Assembly: GCA_027605045.1 (NCBI GenBank) | Contig: JAQFWX010000027.1 | Coordinates: 186,001 to 250,000, forward strand | Origin: Phallus indusiatus | Taxonomy: Eukaryota > Basidiomycota > Agaricomycetes > Phallales > Phallaceae | Direction of reading: 5' to 3' | Length of the DNA stretch: 64,000 nucleotides | Part shown: in pieces, positions 36,501 through 47,585 of the stretch | Numbering within the stretch: the stretch's first letter is position 1 | Layout of the letters: each line of letters opens with the position of its first letter | Notes under the pieces: model-generated | Seen by the model: the letters and a program-made list of their open reading frames with translations, nothing else | Databases searched by the model: none | Told to the model about the DNA's origin: nothing | Translations under genes and position numbers: made by a program

Positions 36501-38008
36501 ACTGAACGACAACCTTGGCCCGTGCACACTCCTCGAAATATCAATATCAATGGGACTGACATCATCAGTAACAATGATAAAGCCGGTGAAGTGGGAAATA
36601 GCGGCAACGAGGTGGTTTTTCTAACTGGAAGTACTGGTGGTCTGGGCTCGCAATTGCTTGCTCGACTTTTGGTTTCTCGTTCCGTTTCGAGGGTTTACGC
36701 TTTTAACCGACCTAGCACTAACAGCGCCAGTGAAAAGGCATCTTTGTATCAGCGACATCTTGATGCGTTTCGTGATAGAGGCAGTGATGTCGAACTTTTG
36801 AAGTCCAGTAAACTAGTTTTTGTCGAAGGTGACACGAGTGTAGATGGATTCGGAATTGCTCCGGAACTGTTTGCCGAGGTATGCAGATTTTTTCTTTCAT
36901 TTATTACAAATTTATTCATTTCGGTGAATAAAATTTAATTAGATTAAAAATTCAATTACTACCATAATTCACAGTGGTCAGTTTTTTTCTTTTCTGTTGG
37001 ACATCTTATGTCAATTAATTAATTCGGCGTGCAGCTTGGAGAGTCGATTTTAATATTACTTTGTCGTCTTTCGAGCCAGCAGTTCGTGGTGTTCGAAACC
37101 TCATTGACCTCGCTTTGGGGTCTCCACGTGACGAACCCCCTCGCATTCTATTCACAAGTAGCATTGGAATTGTGAAGAGTACGTTTGTTCTTTGTTCCTT
37201 GTTCCTTGTTATTAGAATAGCTAACTTTGTTTAAAATAGCATGGCTAAATATTCCGCCTATCAAAGAAGACCCCATTGAAGACCTCAGTGTCATTAACAC
37301 GAATGGCTACTCTGAATCTAAATGGGTGTGCGAACGAATTCTTTCCATTGCCGCGCAAGAGACTCCGCTACGTCCTGTAATCATACGTGTCGGCCAATTA
37401 TCGGGTGGTGTGAATGGTCACTGGAATGTCAAAGAATGGTTTTCCGGTTTAGTTCGTGCCAGTCAAATTATCGGAGCGGCACCGGATAACGAGGGTGTAA
37501 GTGCCATTTGGCAATTGTTTTTCGCGTTACAGTCGCATCAAAATTTACGTTTCTCTATTCCAAAAACAAGCTGGTATCGTTCGTGCCTGTCCATATAGCT
37601 GCGACTGCTATTCTTGAACTACGACATGCCCCTATCCAGATCGCCCATCTGGTTCACCCCCGGCCATCAACATGGAAGCAACTCATTGGTTATGTTGCTG
37701 AAATACTCCAAATCTCAACGATTACTTATCCAGAGTGGGTACAGCGACTGGAGGCGCTGCCAAGGACCGAAGAGACGGTGAAAGCGAACCCCGCGCTTCA
37801 TCTCATCGATTTTTATAAAGGATGTGTCGCTCCTAATGACGTTCACGATAGACAAAGCCGCGAAGCCATTGGATTGGCTACGTATGAAACTGTCCGCACC
37901 GCCGCGGTTTGTATGTCTTTCCGGCCTGAGTATTTACCGACGCTCAGGAAGGAGGAAGTTGGTTTATGGATTGGATATTGGAGAGATAAAGGCGCATTGG
38001 ACTTTTAA
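33507..38008 (+). CDS. Adenylate-forming reductase, NRPS-like A-T-R architecture
   Basis: Would activate a carboxylic acid as AMP ester, load it on a phosphopantetheinyl arm and reduce it to aldehyde or alcohol. No condensation domain is seen. Many exons. A domain: MSESLADYSTLFTF, VILHSSGSTAFPK (A3 loop, Ala where many relatives have Gly), YWGGAPLSSEAER, YGLTEFG (A5) and GRKDDQIMLSTGEK. A 19-nt micro-exon (about 35516-35534) then supplies TNPGPL before TIIQ...ALYFGRGRLFNG. T domain: DDIFAFGCDSLQATMLKN. Its phosphopantetheine Ser codon is split AG|T by the intron ending at 36256, and unspliced DNA would lack the Ser. R domain: VVFLTGSTGGLGSQLLARLL, VEGDTSVDGFGI, FTSSIGIVK and the catalytic NGYSESKWVCERIL, then LVHPRPS and GLWIGYWRD near the end. 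All core motifs are present in order, so the enzyme should be functional. Acid substrate cannot be told by eye. Confidence 0.85.
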
Positions 38009-38190
38009 CTACGGTAGGCAGCCGATGGAAGAACGGGGTGTTTGTACAATTAACATTTTGGTGCTGGAGTGATACTGACTTGGCTTTGAATAACTTTTGT
38101 CATTTGTATAAAATGAACAAGAAAACGTAGTATAGGGAAATAAGTATTATGGCGCAGCTATAAAATAACATAATGACTGAAGACTGAGGT

Positions 38191-39758
38191 TCATCTTCTT
38201 AGGGTGCTAAGTGATCGACACGATGGACATCTCCCTTCCTTGCCATTTCTTCCAACAGGTCGTAGCTGACTGTTGGTAACAATGTCATTTTTTTTTTTTG
38301 CGCGTCAGCAACTTGATTGGACATACCATATATCACAAATGGCTTGCTCTCGCAAATGACGCTTTTTGTCTTGTGACCGCGCAAAAGTATGACCACTGCA
38401 ACATTCAAAATCAAAACATCTCTCTGATTTCTTTTAGGAGAAAGAAAAATCCAGTGCTGACCAACTGCATGTAAACCGCTTTTTCCCGTAGTGTTCCAGA
38501 GCATGGGCCATCCTATCTTGACTGCGGACGAGATCATGACAGTTCTCCCACTGACATGTCCACTTGCTGTTCTGGATTGAGCCCGACGTTGAAGGCACGT
38601 TAATCCTGGAAGAAGGTGGAAAAAATGTTGTATGTAGTTCATCTTGACTGATAGATTTGTCTTCTACCATTGTATGTGGAAGAGAAGAGGACTGATCCTG
38701 TGCAAAAGAGACCACAACGGAAGGAGTTGGGTCCGGGGTTGAAGGTGAAGTAAGAGATATCGAAGGGGAGCTGGGTGTCATTAGTTGCGAGTCTGTAATA
38801 TTGAAAGTGTAAAGTGGCAATCTATATTAGAAAGATTTTATAGCACTGACTATTGATACTCAGGCTGGGCGTCGAACTCGGTCGTCGCAGCTCGTGTGGG
38901 ACAAACGTTAGTTCTCCTCGTTCCTCCCTCCCAGCAGTCACCTCAATCGTTTTATTTCGTGGGATTCGTCCTTGGTAGGAGCTTTGAAATAATGTAGCGT
39001 TACCCATACTCCCCGGAAGAAGCGTTCCCTGGTCCGCGGCCGAGGGAATGTCGGTTAACGGTGCCGTGTGAGCAGCAGCTACAGGTGGCCTATAGCCCTT
39101 CGGGGAGGGCTGTATTGGTGTATAGGGGTAATATGGCATATTGATGGGGTAATGAGGATTATATTGCAAATTGGAACTAGGCGGGTTTTGGTAGTGACTG
39201 CTGTGGTGGCCAGCTTGATGATCCCCTGTTTGATACACGACGGGATGTGATTGCAGATGCGAATAGAAAGCGGACGAAGCTAAGTTTAAGAAATAATCAC
39301 TAAGCTAATAGAACCGTAAGGAAAGACCGCGCGCTTTTCTACATACTTTGTTGACTTTGTTGACTAGGATGTTGTGAATATTCTAAGGGAGGTTGATAGC
39401 CCACTGGAGTAGGCAGATAGCCTACCATGGACAGAGAAGAGCCACCTCTTTCGAGAAATTGCTGGGTTGTAGGTTGGAAAGGCTGCTGAATATGAATTTG
39501 GTGAGGGTTATGGTGGGTGGGCGGCGGATTGAGCGAATACATTGAAGCTTGCGAGGCAGACTGAGAATTTCTTGGAGAATAGTCAGGCTGCTGGAGAAGT
39601 CCAAAAGAAAGCGACTCAGTAAAACTTTTGGTTCCTAAACCCTAGCGACATACAATATTTGATGACCCAGGCTCATTCAAGTCGTGGTCGTCAATATAAC
39701 CTGAATTCCCTGATTGGGAAGAATAGGGAAAATAATGTCCACTGTTGGGCAAAGTCAT
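38191..39758 (-). CDS. C2H2 zinc-finger protein, paralogue 3
   Basis: Third member of the family at 5304-6438 and 8685-9938, convergent with the A-T-R gene (183 bp between stop codons). Exons by eye: 39758-39654, 39590-39347, 39279-38860, 38792-38462, 38395-38327 and 38269-38191. The N-terminal ~300 residues are Gln/Pro/Ser/Tyr-rich (for example SQHPSQQSQQ and MPYYPYTP), typical of a disordered activation region. Fingers: WTCQWENCHDLV...HALEHY, then FTCSCGHTFARSQDKKRHL, then ICDICQLRPVG and a final CPSC. The last two introns (66 and 57 bp) again sit within the second Cys codon of a finger, as TG|T. The third finger has lost the FARK stretch and its His pair, and ends with CPSCRS instead, so it may be degenerate or a different zinc site. 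Proximity suggests, but does not prove, regulation of the reductase genes. Confidence 0.75.
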
Positions 39759-41561
39759 CTGGCAAAAATTTCGTGCAGAGGCGAGAAAGAAATTCGAAAA
39801 GATGGACGGTGCAGAGGGAGTATCTGTGCAGCGTGACTTCGTCAACGATCCAGCTAGAGAGATGTATACATTTCCGTTGGAGATGGAGGAGGAAAGAAGG
39901 GACTATATCAGTGACAGTCTTTCAGTTTAACGTTAACGCAAAAGGAGTCCGGGTCCTGCCATGTGCCAAAAAAAAAACATGGTCCCCAATAACATAGATT
40001 CAAGGCGCCTGATAGTCAAGCGCTTGATTGCTGATGGACTGAAGAGAAGGAAAAAATAGGTTTTGAGCTAGGTTAGATAGAAAAAGTAAAAAGAAATCTT
40101 TTAGGACCAAAAAGAATAATCCTTGTCAAGATATTGGCCAATAGACTGCCCGCGCCTAGGAACTAATACAGATGATATAAGTTTAAGAAGAGAACGAGAT
40201 GCCCTCGCGGAAACGATACCCCTGGTCCTGTGTGACAAGAATCGTTTATCATGACACTGAATAACCAATAGAGAAGCTAAGTTGAGCCTTTCGGTATATC
40301 TCAATTGCGCTCTCACGGGAGTAGAGGCGCGCTGAAGGGGTAACACGATATTTAGGAACGCCGTTAACTCGGTGAGCTCAGTTAAAGAATGGTGGAAAAA
40401 AAAACCTGCAGGAAGGATCAAGGAAATATATAGTACCCTAGTAACGAAAGAAAAAAATAGATTCCACTTATGGCCATTCATGTTGATTGAGAATAATTTA
40501 TTGTAAAAATTGTCAGACAATACTGGTTGGCAATATGAATGAGGTCACGGTTTGCTGGCGCCGTATTAGCTGAGAAAAAAAACGTCAGACGTGTCTTTAA
40601 AACAATACATCGTGTGTCACCTTAACTTCGACTAGAACAAGCAGCTAGTGAATTTCGGAAGAGCATGTGCCCAACAGTCAAATTTGGAAGGTTCCGAATA
40701 TATACGTTAAGTCTCGAATCATCACAACCATTGGCTTTCCGAACTCCGCTGCGTATAATTTTTTGTAGCATATTCACTGCTTCTGCCCACGAGTTCTTCA
40801 TTCAGAGACGATAGAAGACCAGTGACATGTTTTCCAGGTTATGGGGTAATATTTGCATTTCATACCTACTGAGAAAATATAATTATTCCTCATTTGGAGA
40901 AAATTTGCCACGTGTTATTTGGACCCATAGCGAATCTTCGTAAAAAGGATCTAAATGATGGGGTGCAAATGTGATACGAAATGGCAAAGTTGAATTGATC
41001 CGGGCTCTAGACGTGAGATTGAAATCTTCCATCATAGAACGTATACGTGGGGTCTTACAATCACATCCCTAAATATAGACAGTACGAAATACTACATAAA
41101 AAAACATAAATACTTATTTGAGGAGACTCTTCCCTGCTCAAAAACGATTATGACAGGTATGAGTAAAATATGACTAAAAAGAAGGAGCCGTAAATGTCTT
41201 CGCCTATGAGAAACACGAAATCACTTGCCTGCAAGTCATATATCACTAATTGTATAATACTCGAAGGCCGAAAAAGTTTCAAATCTTAGTGTCGTCCCAT
41301 TGTTAATACAAAGACTTGCCGGTGTTCTACGCGTAGCCATTAATCAGGTGTTGCCCGTCAGACGACCTTGAGGCGAAAAGGATCTGATGACAACCAATTT
41401 AAATTGAAGTTTATGATTGTTTTCTGACCCTCATTTTTTTTCAGAAAGTCACACATACAGGATCGGGATCAAACCTTCATTGGATTGGAGGTGTGTGAGG
41501 TGGGCCAATTTGACACGAGCGTCGTACTAGTTTGTGGATGTAGATTAAAAAAAATGTCACA
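39759..41561. other. Divergent intergenic region
   Basis: About 1.8 kb between zinc-finger gene 3 (-) and VPS28 (+). The - strand frame 40101-40520 (139 codons) shows no motif and I do not support it as a gene. The rest is A+T-leaning with no long frame. Confidence 0.5.
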
Positions 41562-42537
41562 ATGTCACTGGGTCACACGCCAAGCTCCGTAAACCTGGAG
41601 ATGCCGCCACTACTGTCCTTGGACGAAGAAGCCCGTTTATACACTACTAATTCTGAAAGAGAAAAGTACGAATCTCAAGCAACATTGTTTGGTGTCATAG
41701 TGGCTCTGGACTATCTTGAGAAGGCTTATGTCAGAGATTCCATTCCCGCCAGCGAGTGAGGTTTTTTTTCTTCTACCGTAAATCTCCTATCTCTAAGCTA
41801 TCGTCGCTCAAAGAGATACTCGCCGGCGTGCACAAGACTTATATCACAGTATAAAGTCATGCTAAAACTTGTAGGTGATGCCGTCCCATCTGTGGAGCAT
41901 TTCATGATACAATATAAGGTGAGTCAAAATATAGGGAAACTGCTTATCATTCATTAAAATTCCCATCATGATTTAGATGGATCACCCAGCTGCGTTACAT
42001 AGATTAAAGGTCGGAGTACCGGCTACTGTTGAACATTCTACTGAGGCCGGTGTCGAAACTGGCAAATGGGTGGCGGAAACAACTCAGGTGAGTTGTTGAT
42101 CTTGACCTCCGCTTTTGATCATTCATAGACATCTCTTCCAGAACTTTATCACATTCATGGATGCTTTGAAGTTACGGCTACGTGCTAAAGATCAGTTACA
42201 TCCCCTTCTTCAAGATCTCGTAACAGGTTATGCCCGTTTCAAATCCAGCAAAGATTGGGAAGGAAGAAGTAAGCTGGTCGCATGGTAAGGGGAAATGCCA
42301 CTGAGAACTCTTCTCCTGAAAAGCTTCAAATTCATTCTCCTTTATTCTTATAGGCTTATCACTCTGAATGGAATGAAAGCTTCTGAGGAAATATCTGAGG
42401 AACAATCACGACAGGTTCGCGGTAATCTATTCATCAATCTCGTTCTTATTTTTAAAGTCTAGCTTCTTTTTGACGTCGATCATGCGTATGCCGAGTTTTT
42501 CCGCAGCTTAAGTAGTGGCAAAGATGAATCAAATTAA
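41562..42537 (+). CDS. VPS28: VPS28-like ESCRT-I subunit
   Basis: ESCRT-I component that links Vps23 to ESCRT-II during sorting of ubiquitinated cargo at endosomes. The first exon (41562-41757) gives EARLYTTNSEREKYESQATL, FGVIVALDYLEKAYVRDSI and PASE, the N-terminal helical core typical of the family. Later exons read SPACTRLISQYKVMLKLVGD, VEHFMIQYKMDHPAALHRL, NFITFMDALKLRLRAKDQLH (start of the C-terminal four-helix domain), LLQDLVTGYARF, WEGRSKLVAWLITLNGMKAS and QLLFDVDHAYAEFFRSL before the stop at 42535-42537. Both domains are complete and the total length (about 230 residues) fits the family. It lies 195 bp upstream of the GcvT gene on the same strand. Confidence 0.92.
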
Positions 42538-42731
42538 GATTGTTAAACACCAGCAATCAACTTTTGAGACATTCCTGTACCAGTTTTGTACATAACGTCG
42601 CTGCTGACGGTATTATTATTAGCGGGTTATTTATGGCATGGAAATAGCCGATGTGACAGAACGCACGTGCAAACGTGGCAATTTATGTGACCTAAGCCGT
42701 GTCCCGAACCTTATACTGCGCGATCTCCATA

Positions 42732-44471
42732 ATGCTACGAAACCAGTACCAATTGGTTCAAGCAAGAAGCTGTGCAAATACCATAGAATCACTATGTCGA
42801 AGAAGGAACACCTGCTTTGGCAATACATTTCGTTGTGCTAGCTCAAGCTCCGAAGTCAGATTCCATACCCATCTTTTGCCGCCTCATCAGTACTGAAACA
42901 GATTCTACTGATAATGATTAGTTGAGGAAGACGGGCCTATACGATTTTCATATCAAACATGGTGCAAAAATGACTCCGTTCGGGGGGTATTTGATGCCGT
43001 TATCGTACGGAAACGTTGGACAAGGTCAGGCGTCTTAAAGCGAAAATGCAGTTTCATAATTGGCTAAAACGACCCTGTCTCCTCCTTATTTTAGTTGCCA
43101 GTCATAACCATGTACGGAACCATGCCGGATTATTTGACGTTGGGCACATGGTCCAGTCAATGTGTGTGCATTTCGTTACCGCAAGTGAGATATAACTTCA
43201 CAACTCTATAGCTTTCGTGGTCCCTCGGTGCTCCAATTCCTTGAGCATCTTACTCCATCAGGACTCGCGGCACTTGCACCATTTGCCTCAACTCTTTCAG
43301 TACTATTGAATGAAGCCGGTGGGATAATTGATGATCTGGTCATCACCAAGCATTCGAATCAAGAATTTTATGTTGTTACAAACGCCGGAAGGCGAGAACG
43401 CGATCTATGTTGGTTTTCTGAGCAAATCAAAATTTGGAACGAATCCCGAAATGATAGGGTGGAAATGGAGGTTTTGGAAGATTGGGGTCTCGTTGCTTTA
43501 CAAGGTACGCCCGCGACTCGCACCGCCTGGATAATCCCTTTTCTCAAATTGGTTTTTGTGATTCATCAAAAAATAGGTCCGGAAGCTTCTCAAAATCTTC
43601 AAAAACTCACTCGAGACAATCTTACTCCTCTTACATTCGGTCGAGCCGCAAATTTGCTTGTTGATGGTGTACGAGTCCACGTGGCTCGTGGTGGTTACAC
43701 CGGAGAAGATGGGTTCGAGGCGTGTATTCTCCCGATTCCATGATTCTTTGGCGCGACAATAATAATAATTGCAAAAAAAAAACCATAGATCTCTATTCCG
43801 CCGGAGCATACGGTTCGTATAGCAGAGTTGCTGTTACAAAATTCAGTTCAGCTGGCTGGTCTGGCTGCACGAGATAGTCTTCGTTTAGAAGCCGGTCTCT
43901 GCTTGTATGGAAACGATCTAGATGAAGAAACGAGTCCCATAGAAGCTGGCTTAGCATGGGTAATTGGTTGGTCTTTCTTTTTATCATCAGCTTCTTTGAG
44001 CTGTCCTGTAATCTCAAGTAACTATAGCCAAGAATCGTCGGCAGCCTGGGGCCTTCATTGGTGCGGATGTGGTAGCCAAACACCTTAAAGATGGCCCTCC
44101 AAGGCGTAGAATTGGATTGGTTGTTGAAGGTGCCCCAGCTCGAGGTAAAGTGTGCCTACCTGGATGTGTTATATAGTTTCTTAATCACGTTGGCATGACT
44201 ACAGGAGGTGCGGAGATTTATAGTCCTGATAATGAATTACTCGGTTTGAGGGGGCTCTCTTGAGTCACCGTTCTTCATAACTGACGTTTTTTCAGGTAAA
44301 GTTACTTCTGGCATACCTTCACCCACCCTAAGTAAGAACATTGCGATGGGTTACGTGAGATCGGGATGGCACAAGAAAGGAACTGAAGTTCAAGTCAAAG
44401 TGCGCAATGAAATGAGGAGAGCGATCATCTCGTCAATGCCTTTCATTGAAACCAGATACTGGAGAGGATAA
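42732..44471 (+). CDS. Mitochondrial aminomethyltransferase, glycine cleavage T protein
   Basis: Transfers the methylene group from H-protein-bound aminomethyl to tetrahydrofolate in mitochondrial glycine cleavage. Exons: 42732-42854, 42922-43024, 43096-43161, 43212-43504, 43577-43719, 43789 onward and three more to 44471. Exon 1 is a basic, Ser/Arg-rich leader ([14 protein letters not shown]...RCASSSSE) typical of a presequence. Then follow [50 protein letters not shown], the folate-site [40 protein letters not shown] and [10 protein letters not shown]. The end is [19 protein letters not shown] and a short tail. The join from GFE to ISIPPE needs an intron starting GC (43720-43788, GC...AG) instead of GT. 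All folate-binding motifs are present. Confidence 0.92.
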
Positions 44472-47400
44472 TCTGTTTAATTGTTTTTTTTGCTGATTGA
44501 TATCATGCGCCGCCTACCCGGATGTGATTATAGCCACAGGCTTCAACGCCTTTTCACGGTTTTATAGCAAGATCGAGATATGAATTTGCCCATTGAATAC
44601 ATAGCCACATTGTAATCGCCATTCAATATAAAATAACACCAAGATGAAACCCTCTCCTTTCTACCTGTTGAAACACTACATTGTTGCCGATAGATATATA
44701 CGATACTACCGGCTTTGCTTATATGTACATCCAAAGATGGGTGTTGTGTAGTGTTCAACCAAAACCTAACCCTCATTATTAAATCCCGGTTGGAAACAGG
44801 TTCATCAGAAAATCTTAATTTTGAAGCTGATTGCCGCTTTAATAAGTTTTGTTGAGGAGCGCAGAGATAAAACGTCAATTGAACAGTTTCAGCTCCGGAA
44901 TTCGATCCTAGAACCTTTTTATGTAACTGAGATCAAGTTTCTCATAAGGTAGTATAAAACATCGATAGAGTTTGGAGCGCATCAACGATAGAAATGGTGA
45001 ACGAGCGGGTTTTGGGTGTGAACAAGTAGTTCGGGATCTTTTTTTCCCGGAGCCATGGTTTACGATTGATATCTGTGTAATGAAGCTTGAATGAAAAGCG
45101 GTCAAATTATCAAATTATCATCGTGCCTCAAATTATCTCAATTTGATTTTTCTTATGCTGCGCGCGGTTTCATCGCAGTAATAAGCAAACGGATAAACAA
45201 CCGACATGACCCGAAGGTAGGAGTGAAATAAATTGTCCAATACACACGTTTTTACTCTGAGATTTCCGCGCAGTGGGCACATGTTTTCCAAAATTTTTGC
45301 CGGTGCCAGTGGCACCGTACAAGATTGTCACTAGTGATCCCCGCTATAGCACTGAAAAAAAAATTGATTAAGTGTTCCGGACACTAACGCAGTTTTTTTT
45401 CGAGTTCGCTTGGAATACTGATAAGTTTTGGTTCAACGTTTGCTCGTCTAGTCGCAATAAGTTTTGTAGCGTTTGAGTACTCGTATCCCTGGACCTGTAC
45501 ATGTCGCTTAGCTTTTTTAGTATACCTGTCGTTAAAATCACTTTTTGAGTCGTATACGTGTTCAATGATCCAAACAACATGAAGGACTACAACACAAATC
45601 GAAGCTTTAACCGAAAAAGCGCTTTCTGAGAAAGTTTAGAAGCCTTCGCATTAACTCATTACTAATAGTTTTGCCGCATATTAAAGTCTCTTCTAGCATA
45701 ATCTTAAGCTGGAGGGACGATGTCAATATATTCCCAACTGATTTGTATCGGTATTCGCTACATTCATTTAATTGCCAAGCTACTAGCAGCCATGTGGACG
45801 GTTATTCTGAAGCTTTTTTGTCGGAGAACACGAGAGGACCGCCGTTTCCAGTAACACTTTCCAAATTGTCCACATGCAGTGTACCCCAAAGCAACTCGAA
45901 GCCAAGGTGCCAATGCATTATGCGGAACCAATCGATTGAATGCTATTTATTTAAGTCGTTTATTGATTGATAAATTGGAGGTGTTTGTGTACCGTTCACC
46001 GAAGTCTCGTCTACCAAGGCGTACATACCACTCTTGCAGCCTGAATACTGAATTCAGAACCGGGCGAAGCTTGTGTAATGCCGTAAGTCGCGTTGGTGTT
46101 TGACGGTCGGGCAAATCGCCCCGTTGACGTGTTGGCATTTGACGTTTACGTACATCTCCAGTTTGAATGATTTGATTGATGACAACTGGCAAGCAAACAT
46201 TACGATACAGCAGAGCTGTCAATAAAGATACGAGATAATCGCAATAAAATCATCTATCAAGTTCAGCATGTACACATGCACATTCCATTTTTGCCTTCGT
46301 CCTCGTTATTTCCTTGACCACCATTGGACGTCCAGTAACGGTGAACAGCGAAGATAGGATCGGGTAGCCCTGTCTGCTATCCTAAACAATCTCGCAGATT
46401 ACAAGCAGATGTAGTATGCGCTCTGATTTTTGTATGTATCTTTGTCATGCGGCCCTCCTTTAGAACATATGTATATAAACACTGCGCCATCCGATTAACG
46501 GGCTCTAACATCGTTAGCGTCGCAATATGTTCGGTTGTCTCAATTGTTGTGCTTGCTTGTTGATGTTTCGTCAGGTTACTTGTATAGGCAGCGGTGAAAG
46601 ATGCGGCGGGTGCATTGATGCTGAGTAGTCTAGTTATGTAACCACCGATATTCGGATGTCCTGGTAAATGTTTGAGTCCTAATCCAGATAACTGAAACAG
46701 AGTCTTGTGAACCACAATCTGACCACCAACGAATGCCGAGACTTTATCTTGGAGATTTAAACATTTGAACATTATAGCTGATGGCACAACAACGTTCGTA
46801 TTTCAAGAGACGGTCGAGGGAGCATTTCCATGAGGTTCTTCGTACTAACAAATACTAAGAATATCCTTACATGAAATATAATTTATTCTTTACCGCAGTA
46901 TACTCAAACGCTGACTAGACGTAAACGGACAGGTATTGGCTAAAACGGTTCTAAGACTAGTCCCGGTAAGTCGTTATAACAAAAATACGAAACAAACAAA
47001 CTAACCGGGCTAATTGTAGGGCTAGTGCGTCGAGTCCTGACATCTGCCTCACCCGCCTTCTGCCTTGTAACTCTCTTATCAACATATTCATCTAATTCTC
47101 AGAGAATATACAGGAGCCCTGTACAATCCTCAAGGTGTATATAAACCGGAAACCGACTAGTTTTGCTGCAATGATATTAAATGGTCGGCTTTAGTATGTA
47201 ACATGTAAAACATCCACTCGCCTCAATATTTTTTGCCTTAGAGTTGCCCTTCCACGCTCGGCTTGCATATCACATCAATCCCTGAGATATACATATCGAT
47301 GAAAATCAAGCGGCCTTCTTTAAGAGAAAACGAAGTGTGACGAATAAGTCAAATAAAATTGATTTTTACAGTGTGCATGCAGTCCGTGAAAAGCCTAAGA

Positions 47401-47585
47401 ATGGAACAAACACAAACAAACAGCGGAAGCAAAGTTACAAGTCCTTCGGCACGTCTGCCGAAATTCTCGCATGCATGCAAGTGAACAAATGCATCCAGAC
47501 TGTGACCATGATCTGGGTAATGCTCACCGACAATAGAAAGCCTTTGTTCCTCCACTAACTTTCCTTCACTCTATAATCTACCGAA
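44472..47585. other. Long gene-poor stretch
   Basis: About 3.1 kb without a supported gene. Frames at 44543-44878 (-), 45671-45970 (+), 45947-46222 (-), 46377-46787 (-) and 47337-47558 (both strands) have no recognised motif. The longest, 46377-46787 (136 codons), is the only one with mildly protein-like composition, and I leave it undecided. Confidence 0.45.

Noticed and set aside
40101..40520. 139-codon - strand frame
   Set aside because: Ends in no motif, has mixed composition with no homologous feel, and lies in an A+T-rich intergenic region between divergent genes.
46377..46787. 136-codon - strand frame
   Set aside because: Possible but unsupported: no motif, no codon or splice evidence, and neighbouring frames are similar noise.
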